Positions 1 to 4,991 of a DNA stretch of 5,694 nt are shown piece by piece. Position 1 is the stretch's first letter, and every line of letters begins with the position of its first letter. Source of the stretch: an uncultured Haloferula sp. (GTDB lineage: Bacteria > Verrucomicrobiota > Verrucomicrobiae > Verrucomicrobiales > Akkermansiaceae); NCBI GenBank assembly GCA_946481625.1, contig CAMLOZ010000269.1:1-5694 (forward strand), given 5' to 3'. Position numbers and translations under genes: made by a program. Under the pieces are notes generated by a model. The model was given only the letters and a program-made list of their open reading frames with translations, ran no database searches and was not told the origin of the DNA.

Positions 1-564
1 CCAGCCGCCGCGCCAGCCGTTGACGTCGAAGCGCAGGATGGCCTTGCCGTCGCGAGCCTCGATCTCGGCCGTGCTCCGGGCGGGATTGTGAACCTTCATC
101 GGAACCTCGGAAAATTCGCCCGTTGCCAGGTCGGGCAATTTGCCGCGGAGATGGTTCTCCGGGAGGCGGCCCAAGGTGACGGGAAGCTCCAGGGAATTTC
201 CAAGACGATACACCGCCAGCTTTGTTTCCTCACCTTCCTTGCGGAGCCGCAGCAAGGTGAAGAGTTGGGCCTCGTTCGCGATCCACTGGTCGCCCAGCTT
301 CCAAAGGATGTCGTAGGGCTTCACCCCCGCCTTCTCGGCCGGGCTGCCGGTCTCGACAGTGGTGATCATGAACCCGATCCCGGGAGGCAGCCCCGGCACC
401 TGGGCCCGGATGGCGTCGTCGAGACGTCCCACGGTGAGGCCTAGCCAAGGCATCGGGCGAGGTGTTCCGGCAACCGGGGCGGGCGCGGCCTTCTGCGGGC
501 GCACTTCCTCGGCGACGGCGGCGATGCCGGCGAGAGCGCACAACAGCAGGATGGCGGACTTCAT
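1..564 (-). CDS. Exported PDZ-domain protein (3' end cut by window edge)
   Basis: The frame is open from an ATG at 564 to the window edge, giving 188 codons with no stop; the C-terminus lies outside. Residues 1-18 form a Sec signal peptide: K2, a hydrophobic run (AILLLCALAG) and an A-V-A cleavage site before E19-E20. A Pro/Ala-rich linker follows to about residue 39. Residues about 40-133 read as a PDZ domain: W-L-G-L at 40-43, G-I-G-F-M-I at 62-67, then the typical G-S-P-A-E-K-A-G-V at 73-81 and D-I-L-W at 85-88. Residues 134-188 are not recognised. The PDZ domain comes first, so this is not the DegP/HtrA order (protease then PDZ). A role in periplasmic peptide binding or sensing is inferred. 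The start lies 5 nt after the stop of the upstream membrane-protein gene, so it is the third gene of the sigma operon. No Shine-Dalgarno sequence is seen. A downstream protease or other domain beyond the edge cannot be excluded. Confidence 0.85.
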   Translation of the reverse strand, partial: MKSAILLLCALAGIAAVAEEVRPQKAAPAPVAGTPRPMPWLGLTVGRLDDAIRAQVPGLPPGIGFMITTVETGSPAEKAGVKPYDILWKLGDQWIANEAQLFTLLRLRKEGEETKLAVYRLGNSLELPVTLGRLPENHLRGKLPDLATGEFSEVPMKVHNPARSTAEIEARDGKAILRFDVNGWRGGW

Positions 565-569
565 GGAAA

Positions 570-1049
570 TCAGAACGTGTTGACGGGCTGCAGGATCACT
601 TCGTCCTGCGGATGGGAAACGAGCACCTCGTAACCGGTCTCAAGATCCTGAACCCGCTCCTGGTTCACAACCCGGACCCGCCAGGCACGGTGGGTCACGC
701 CGTCCGCCTCGGAGGTCCAATCCTCGGGCTCGGCGCTCTCCACGTGCTTGGTTTGTTCCAAAACCAAAAATCCCGGCTCCTCGTTGGCGACGGGGGTCGC
801 GGCCAAGGGGGCGGTGCCTCCGGGCTCTCCGGCCGGAATGAAAAGGGCCAGCGTCACGGCGGCAGCGGCGGTGCCAACTCCCCCGATCCAGCCCCAGGGC
901 TTCCGGCGCGGCTCGGGCATCTCCACGAGCGCCGTTTCCCCGGCAGCAAGGCTGTCGATCAGGTCTTCCAGCGAGCGCTGGCCCTGGTCGCTGATGGCGG
1001 AAGGAACCAAGCGGGCGAGCGCCTTTTCGATGTCTTCAGGCGATTCCAT
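570..1049 (-). CDS. Single-pass membrane protein in anti-sigma position
   Basis: This 159-residue protein has three parts. Residues 1-50 are a probably cytoplasmic helical segment (E-S-P-E-D-I-E-K-A-L, then S-L-E-D-L-I-D-S-L). After R48-R49-K50 a transmembrane helix spans about 52-72. Residues 73-159 are an outside domain that starts Gly/Pro/Ala-rich and ends in a beta-like section closing with P-V-N-T-F. The gene directly follows and overlaps an ECF sigma gene and has one membrane helix, which is the usual layout of an anti-sigma factor. However, the cytoplasmic part is only about 50 residues and has no zinc-binding H-x3-C-x2-C motif, so it is not a standard ZAS anti-sigma factor. The role is therefore inferred from position and topology only. 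Its ATG lies inside the sigma gene and has a strong ribosome binding site, so translation is probably coupled. It could instead be a sigma-controlled envelope protein. Confidence 0.8.
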   Translation of the reverse strand: MESPEDIEKALARLVPSAISDQGQRSLEDLIDSLAAGETALVEMPEPRRKPWGWIGGVGTAAAAVTLALFIPAGEPGGTAPLAATPVANEEPGFLVLEQTKHVESAEPEDWTSEADGVTHRAWRVRVVNQERVQDLETGYEVLVSHPQDEVILQPVNTF

Positions 1050-1566
1050 GGCGTTCCTCCTTCAGGCGGCGCATGTCCTGCGCGAGTTGTTCGAGCGCGT
1101 AGCGGTAGCGGGACGCGGCCGTATTCTGGGAAATGGCGAGTGCTTCGGAAATCTGGGCGAAGGTCAGGCCGCCCCAGATCTTCATGGTGACGACCTCGCG
1201 CAGCTTCGGGCTCAGCTTCCGGACCGCGTCGCGCAAGCGCACGGCGTCCTCGTCCTCTTCCACCGAAGGGTCGAGCCACACGTCGGTGAAGTCGTTCAGG
1301 TAAATGATGGATTCCTCCCGCTTCCGGCGGCGGCTCTCGGAGCGGTGGTGGTTCAGGCCGCAGAAGCGGATGGTGGAAAAGGCCAGCGGCAGGTCGGGCA
1401 CTCCGCCGCCCTTGTCCTGCTGGTAGTTCCACAGGCGGAGAACGGCTTCCTGGACCAGATCCTCCGCATCCTCCCGGGTCGGTGCCCAGCCGCGTGCGAA
1501 CAAAAGCAGCCTGGAGCCGTATTCGGCCAGCCAGGCTTTCCATGCCGCGGATACACAAACCTTCAT
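1036..1566 (-). CDS. ECF-type RNA polymerase sigma factor
   Basis: This 176-residue protein directs RNA polymerase to a specific set of promoters. Region 2 spans about residues 10-80, with the core-binding motif A-E-D-L-V-Q-E-A at 34-41 followed by L-R-L-W, and a basic stretch (R79-R-R-K-R83). An acidic linker follows (E103-E-D-E-D107). Region 4 covers about 110-165, with L-S-P-K-L-R-E-V at 118-125 and a helix-turn-helix around 133-157 (G-L-T-F-A-Q-I-S, then S-Q-N-T-A-A-S-R-Y-R) that would read the -35 element. Length and the absence of regions 1 and 3 fit the sigma-70 ECF class. The ATG at 1566 was chosen because the next Met is far inside the protein (residue 128), and region 2 starts soon after it. 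The start has no clear Shine-Dalgarno sequence. The last 14 nt overlap the next gene. I cannot assign the ECF subgroup or the inducing signal. Confidence 0.92.
   Translation of the reverse strand: MKVCVSAAWKAWLAEYGSRLLLFARGWAPTREDAEDLVQEAVLRLWNYQQDKGGGVPDLPLAFSTIRFCGLNHHRSESRRRKREESIIYLNDFTDVWLDPSVEEDEDAVRLRDAVRKLSPKLREVVTMKIWGGLTFAQISEALAISQNTAASRYRYALEQLAQDMRRLKEERHGIA
1056..1062 (-). promoter_or_regulatory. Strong ribosome binding site inside the sigma gene end
   Basis: On the minus strand the sequence AAGGAGG sits 6 nt before the ATG at 1049. It is the only near-perfect Shine-Dalgarno sequence before any start in this window. It supports the chosen start of the membrane-protein gene and suggests that this gene is translated efficiently as ribosomes finish the sigma gene. 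Confidence 0.75.
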
Positions 1567-1693
1567 CCGGTGAGAAAATGCCTCGCCCGGGGCCGTTTGT
1601 CTGCAAAATCTTCCGCCACCCCTCCTTTACGCCCGGACATTCCCGGCTACCCTCGGCCGGGGAATAAGCCCCGCGACCGCCGCTCCCATCGTC
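1567..1693. promoter_or_regulatory. Divergent intergenic region, sigma operon / msrA
   Basis: These 127 nt separate two divergent start codons and must hold the promoters of both the sigma operon and msrA. I find no convincing housekeeping -35/-10 pair and no well-spaced ECF promoter. On the minus strand a GTAAAGG sequence lies near 1625-1631 and an AT-richer patch (ATTTTGCAGACAAA) near 1598-1611; either could belong to the sigma promoter. A small inverted repeat, CGGGG and CCCCG around a 6-nt loop, lies at 1658-1673, about 20 nt before the msrA start, and could be an operator or leader hairpin. Neither start has a recognisable Shine-Dalgarno sequence. The region is labelled regulatory from gene orientation; the individual elements are guesses. 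Confidence 0.45.
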
Positions 1694-2326
1694 ATGAAAC
1701 GCCGCCACCTGTTCGCGCTGCTCCTTTTCCTCCCGACCCTCGCCTCCTGCGAACCTGAAAAAGCCATGTCCGAAGACGCCAAAAAGCCCGCCCCGATGCC
1801 GAAAGTTCCCGAAGGAGCCGAGACCCTGACCCTGGGCGCGGGCTGTTTCTGGTGCATCGAGGCCGCCTACAAGCAACTCGACGGCGTGTATTCCGCAACC
1901 TCCGGCTACATGGGCGGCACGACGGCGAATCCGACCTACGAACAGATCTGCGACGGGACCACCGGCCATGCCGAGGTGGTCCAGGTGGTTTTCGACCCCA
2001 AGAAAATCAGCGGCGAGAAGATTCTCACCTGGTTCTGGGATCTCCACGACCCGACCACCCTCAACCGCCAGGGAAACGACGTGGGCACCCAGTACCGCTC
2101 CGCGATCTACTACACGACGGATGCCCAGAAAGAACTCGCCGAGGCCTCGAAAAAGGCCGCCCAAGCCAAGTTCTCCTCCCCGATCGTGACCGAAATCACG
2201 AAGGCCGGGACCTTTTACCCGGCGGAGAACTACCACCAGGACTACTACTTCCAGAACAAGTCCAAGAACGGCTACTGCCGGGTGGTCATCGAGCCGAAGC
2301 TGAAGAAGCTGAAGCTCGACCATTGA
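1694..2326 (+). CDS. msrA: Lipoprotein peptide-methionine (S)-S-oxide reductase MsrA
   Basis: MsrA reduces the S-form of methionine sulfoxide in damaged proteins back to methionine. Residues 1-19 are a lipoprotein signal: K2-R-R, a hydrophobic core and lipobox L-A-S-C, with Cys19 as the lipid-modified residue. Glu at +2 favours the outer membrane. A linker follows to about residue 42. The catalytic domain has G-C-F-W-C-I-E at 50-56 (catalytic Cys51), Tyr82, Glu94 in G-H-A-E, Tyr134 in G-T-Q-Y-R-S, and Y-P-A-E-N-Y-H-Q-D-Y at 175-184. Further cysteines at 54, 86 and 195 (Y-C near the C-terminus) could recycle the enzyme; Cys54 and Cys195 are the likelier ones. The length of 210 is normal for MsrA plus a signal peptide. 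A start at Met25 (1766) would give a cytoplasmic form, but the clear lipobox supports 1694. The gene is divergent from the sigma operon and is followed by a terminator-like hairpin. No MsrB domain is fused. Confidence 0.95.
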   Translation: MKRRHLFALLLFLPTLASCEPEKAMSEDAKKPAPMPKVPEGAETLTLGAGCFWCIEAAYKQLDGVYSATSGYMGGTTANPTYEQICDGTTGHAEVVQVVFDPKKISGEKILTWFWDLHDPTTLNRQGNDVGTQYRSAIYYTTDAQKELAEASKKAAQAKFSSPIVTEITKAGTFYPAENYHQDYYFQNKSKNGYCRVVIEPKLKKLKLDH

Positions 2327-2335
2327 GGCGGGCGG

Positions 2336-2443
2336 AAGTTCCAAGTGAGAAGTTCCAAGTTCCAAAAAAGGCAGGAAGGCCCCTCCCTGCCTTTTTTCAT
2401 TTCCGGCTGCTCCTTGGCACTTGGCACTTCTTACTTGGAACTT
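2336..2443. repeat. Heptad-built inverted repeat around a hairpin
   Basis: The left arm (2336-2365) is four 7-nt units, AAGTTCC, AAGTGAG, AAGTTCC, AAGTTCC, plus AA. The right arm (2414-2443), read on the opposite strand, is AAGTTCC, AAGTAAG, AAGTGCC, AAGTGCC, plus AA. The arms match at 27 of 30 positions. The differences fall at the fifth base of units 2, 3 and 4, and the one in unit 2 would be a G-U pair in plus-strand RNA. Between the arms lie a perfect 12-bp hairpin (2364-2397) and 16 unpaired nt (2398-2413). Direct observation supports a composite stem-loop made of tandem heptads. Whether it is a dispersed genomic repeat family (REP- or STRR-like) is inference and needs the rest of the genome. 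The right arm ends 13 nt before the next start codon. Confidence 0.85.
2364..2397 (+). terminator. Rho-independent terminator after msrA
   Basis: A perfect 12-bp stem pairs AAAAAAGGCAGG (2364-2375) with CCTGCCTTTTTT (2386-2397) around a 10-nt loop. The plus strand ends in six T and the minus strand also ends in six T, so it could work in both directions. It begins 37 nt after the msrA stop. The GC part of the stem is only 6 bp, which is modest, but the T-run and position fit a terminator. It sits inside the larger heptad inverted repeat, which could compete with or reinforce the inner fold. Confidence 0.75.
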
Positions 2444-2456
2444 TTAGCTCTGCCCC

Positions 2457-3074
2457 ATGTCCAAGTATGCCGGTGAGCAAGTCCTAGTCGTCCCCCGCCC
2501 TCTTTTCGATGCGATCGGCTCCTTCCAAGGCATCCGGACGCACGGCGTGGAGGAAGCGATGGCGAAGCTTCTGGACCCGGAAAACCATTTCTTCATGGAC
2601 CGGGCAGAGGCCGAGGCAGATCCGACCCACAAGCAGCTCATCCCCTACTGCCTGATTCGCTGCGGCACCTCGATCCTCAACTACACGCGCGGCAAGTCGG
2701 GCGGCGAGGATCGCCTCCACGCGCTCCGCTCCGTCGGCGTGGGCGGCCACATCAATCCGGTCGACACCGGCGGCGGCCGCACCGGCCCGGATGCCTATCA
2801 CGCCGCGGTCGAGCGGGAACTTCAGGAAGAACTGGTCTTCGAGGTCGCCCACACGAACCGGATCGCCGCGCTTCTCAACGACGACAGCAACGAGGTGGGC
2901 CGCGTCCACCTCGGCATCGTCCACGTGATCGACTTGGAGAACACGCTGGTCCATGCCCGTGAGGACGCGCTGGCGAATCTCACCTTCAACGAACTGGCCG
3001 AACTCCGCGGCCCGCTCTTTCCGTATCTCGAAAGCTGGTCGAAGCATGTGATCCAGGATATCGAGAATCTCTGA
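2457..3074 (+). CDS. NUDIX/MutT-related predicted phosphoesterase
   Basis: This 205-residue protein resembles the MutT-like 'predicted phosphoesterase' group (COG4112 as I recall it). The recognisable core is Q-L-I-P-Y at 60-64, Y-T-R-G-K-S-G-G-E near 76-84, R-L-H-A-L-R-S at 86-92, G-V-G-G-H-I-N-P-V-D at 94-103, then R-E-L-Q-E-E at 120-125, and L-N-D-D-S-N-E-V-G-R-V-H-L-G at 140-153. R-E-L-Q-E-E is the metal-binding heart of a Nudix box (REUxEE). The glycine that normally follows is replaced (L-V-F), and the upstream Glu of the box is not in its usual place, so the box is atypical. The expected chemistry is Mg-dependent hydrolysis of a nucleoside diphosphate-linked or similar phosphate compound; the substrate is unknown. 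There is no signal peptide or membrane helix, so it is cytoplasmic. The ATG at 2457 has no Shine-Dalgarno sequence and lies just past the heptad repeat. Confidence 0.85.
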   Translation: MSKYAGEQVLVVPRPLFDAIGSFQGIRTHGVEEAMAKLLDPENHFFMDRAEAEADPTHKQLIPYCLIRCGTSILNYTRGKSGGEDRLHALRSVGVGGHINPVDTGGGRTGPDAYHAAVERELQEELVFEVAHTNRIAALLNDDSNEVGRVHLGIVHVIDLENTLVHAREDALANLTFNELAELRGPLFPYLESWSKHVIQDIENL

Positions 3075-3107
3075 ACCCGGCCCCGGGCAACCTGCCGAGA
3101 ACGGGAC

Positions 3108-3116
3108 TATTATAAG
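3108..3116 (+). promoter_or_regulatory. Possible -10 region before the amylase gene
   Basis: The AT-rich patch TATTATAAG stands out in a GC-rich 79-nt gap and contains two -10-like hexamers (TATTAT and TATAAG). It lies about 40 nt before the ATG at 3154, a normal distance for a -10 box. No good -35 hexamer is found 16-18 nt upstream, so this is a weak call. Confidence 0.3.
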
Positions 3117-3153
3117 AATCGCCAGCAGACGCCGCATCGGTTTATCTGCGGAC

Positions 3154-4815
3154 ATGAGTTCTCCATTCCGCGGCTTGACGGAGAGGTTCCGGGGGGTGCC
3201 TGCCGGCTTGGGCCGCGCGGTGAGGGATCTGCACGAGTGGCTGTCCGAGCACTCCGACGCGATCGCCGCCACGAAACCGGATGCCGAGTTCAACGGGACC
3301 ATGATGCAGGGTTTCCACTGGTACCTGCCGCCCGACGGGAACCACTGGAAAACCCTCGCGAGCCAAGCGGCCGAACTCGCGGCAGCCGGCATCACCGGCG
3401 TCTGGCTTCCGCCCGCCACGAAGGCGATGGGCGGCATGAACGATGTCGGCTACGGCATCTACGATCTCTTCGATCTCGGCGAGTTCGTGCAGGGACCGAA
3501 CCCGAACCCGCAGGGCGAGAAGCGGACGAAGTATGGCTCGCGCGGGGACTACATCGCCGCGGTGGAAGCCTTCCGCGGGCAAGGCATCCAGGTTTATGCG
3601 GATGTCGTATTCAACCACAAGATGGGCGGGGAATTCGAGGAGGAGTTCGAAGCGATTCCCTTCGATCCCTCCAACCGGCACCGTGCCCTGGGGGGGCCGA
3701 CCGTGATCAAGGCCTATACCGGCTTCGATTTCCCTGATCGCAACGGCAGGCATTCGACAATGCGCTGGCGCTGGCAGCACTTCGGGTCGGTGGACTACAA
3801 CAGTTTGCAGCCGGAGTTCCGCGCGATCTGGAGGAAGAAGGACAAACCCTTCGACGACGAGGTGGATCTGGAAAACGGGAACTACGATTTCCTGATGGGT
3901 TGCGACCTGGATCTCGATCATCCCGAGGTCCGCGGCGAGCTCACACACTGGGGCAAGTGGATGCTGGAAACCGCGCCGATCGACGGCTTCCGGCTCGATG
4001 CAATCAAGCACATTGAGAGCGATTTCTTCAACGACTGGCTGGAAGAAATGGAAGCGGCGGCGGGTCGCGATCTCTTCTGCGTGGGCGAGTACTGGACTCC
4101 CAGGCTCGAAACCCTGAGCTGGTACATCGGGCATACGGGAGGACGCCTCAATCTCTTCGACGCGCCGCTCCAGAACCACTTCCACCAGGCGAGCCGGTCC
4201 GGCGGCTACTACGACATGAGCCGGATTCTCGACGGCACATTGATGAAGGAGTTTCCGCTGCATGCGGTGACCTTGGTGGAGAACCACGATACCCAGCCCC
4301 TGCAGTCGCTGGAAGCCGTGGTGGAAGCGTGGTTCAAGCCGCTGGCCTACGCGATCATCCTGCTACGCGCGGAAGGCTATCCCTGCATCTTCCACGCGGA
4401 CTACTACGGCGCGGAGTACAGCGGCAGGGGCAAGGACGGTCAGGAGCATCACATCACGCTCGCTTCCCACCGCCGGATCCTGAACCGGCTCCTGCTGGCC
4501 CGGGTGCACTTCGCGCACGGCCCGCAGTACAGTTATCTGGATCACTTCAACACGATCGGCTGGACGCGCCTCGGTACCGCGAATCATCCGCACGCGATGG
4601 CGGTCGTCCTGAGCGACGGCCCCGCCGGCACGAAGTGGATGGAAATCGGCAAGCGGGACACGGAGTTCGAGGACATCACCGGCCACGTGCCCGGGAAGAT
4701 CCGCTCGAACGGGGACGGCTGGGCGGAATTCCGCTGCGAGGGCGGTTCGGTTTCGGTGTGGGTGGAGAGCCACCCGGAGCTGGTGGGGCTGATTGATTCA
4801 CTTCCGGAGGCCTGA
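3154..4815 (+). CDS. amyA: Cytoplasmic alpha-amylase, GH13 family
   Basis: This 553-residue enzyme should hydrolyse internal alpha-1,4 bonds of starch, glycogen or maltodextrins. N-G-T-M-M-Q-G-F-H-W-Y at 47-57 opens the TIM barrel, as in GH13_5 enzymes (E. coli AmyA and Bacillus liquefying amylases). Conserved regions: D-V-V-F-N-H at 150-155; G-F-R-L-D-A-I-K-H at 278-286 with nucleophile Asp282; V-G-E-Y-W at 310-314 with acid/base Glu312; V-E-N-H-D-T at 375-380 with transition-state Asp379. Domain B lies between about 155 and 250. The C-terminal beta domain (about 465-538) contains D-G-P-A-G-T-K and G-G-S-V-S-V-W-V, as in Bacillus amylases. No signal peptide is visible, so it is probably intracellular and may act on glycogen. 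About 45 residues precede the usual start of the family; the next Met (50) is inside the core, so an upstream start is needed, though a GTG at codon 23 is possible. No clear Shine-Dalgarno sequence. Confidence 0.95.
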   Translation: MSSPFRGLTERFRGVPAGLGRAVRDLHEWLSEHSDAIAATKPDAEFNGTMMQGFHWYLPPDGNHWKTLASQAAELAAAGITGVWLPPATKAMGGMNDVGYGIYDLFDLGEFVQGPNPNPQGEKRTKYGSRGDYIAAVEAFRGQGIQVYADVVFNHKMGGEFEEEFEAIPFDPSNRHRALGGPTVIKAYTGFDFPDRNGRHSTMRWRWQHFGSVDYNSLQPEFRAIWRKKDKPFDDEVDLENGNYDFLMGCDLDLDHPEVRGELTHWGKWMLETAPIDGFRLDAIKHIESDFFNDWLEEMEAAAGRDLFCVGEYWTPRLETLSWYIGHTGGRLNLFDAPLQNHFHQASRSGGYYDMSRILDGTLMKEFPLHAVTLVENHDTQPLQSLEAVVEAWFKPLAYAIILLRAEGYPCIFHADYYGAEYSGRGKDGQEHHITLASHRRILNRLLLARVHFAHGPQYSYLDHFNTIGWTRLGTANHPHAMAVVLSDGPAGTKWMEIGKRDTEFEDITGHVPGKIRSNGDGWAEFRCEGGSVSVWVESHPELVGLIDSLPEA

Positions 4816-4991
4816 CGCGTCCGGACATTGGCGATAGCCGGGGGCGCGGAGCCACTGGTCCGCAGAAGAAACGCTTCGGTCGTTTGTTCATGCGTCTCGA
4901 AAGCATAGCGCCGCCGCCGCCCATTCAGATCGACGGGAAGAAAGAGTTGCAAGGGACCATCCTGCGGGCCAGTCGCTCCGCGCTCCCGGGC
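4816..4991. other. Convergent intergenic region
   Basis: This 176-nt stretch lies between the stops of the amylase (plus) and the aldo/keto reductase (minus). I see no gene, RNA or repeat family in it. It holds an 8-nt palindrome (GTCCGGAC, at 4819-4826) and one small hairpin listed separately. Its composition is like that of the coding sequence, so it may be decayed coding or plain spacer DNA. Confidence 0.5.
4869..4885 (+). terminator. Weak hairpin, possible amylase terminator
   Basis: AAACGC and GTCGTTT can form a short stem closed by a C(UUCG)G tetraloop, with one bulged T. It lies about 54 nt after the amylase stop and is followed by a few T (GTTC). The stem is short and the T-tract poor, so this could be chance. 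Confidence 0.25.

Noticed and set aside
462..1190. A 242-codon plus-strand frame over the membrane-protein gene.
   Set aside because: The minus strand carries an operon with overlapping starts, a good ribosome binding site, a signal peptide and a PDZ domain. The plus frame has no recognisable feature.
1658..1673. The CGGGG/CCCCG inverted repeat as a terminator.
   Set aside because: It has only 5 bp and no T-run, and lies upstream of msrA between divergent genes, so an operator or chance is more likely.
1766..1768. Met25 as an alternative start of msrA.
   Set aside because: It would discard a convincing lipoprotein signal peptide with an L-A-S-C lipobox.
959..2365. A 468-codon open frame on the minus strand, antisense to msrA and across the sigma gene.
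   Set aside because: It overlaps msrA and the sigma gene, both recognisable families, and its translation is a low-complexity Gly/Arg/Val-rich string with no domain. Long antisense frames are expected in GC-rich genes.
3142..4287. A 381-codon minus-strand frame antisense to the amylase.
   Set aside because: The plus strand encodes a complete GH13 enzyme with all catalytic residues. The antisense product is an Arg/Val/Pro-rich shadow.
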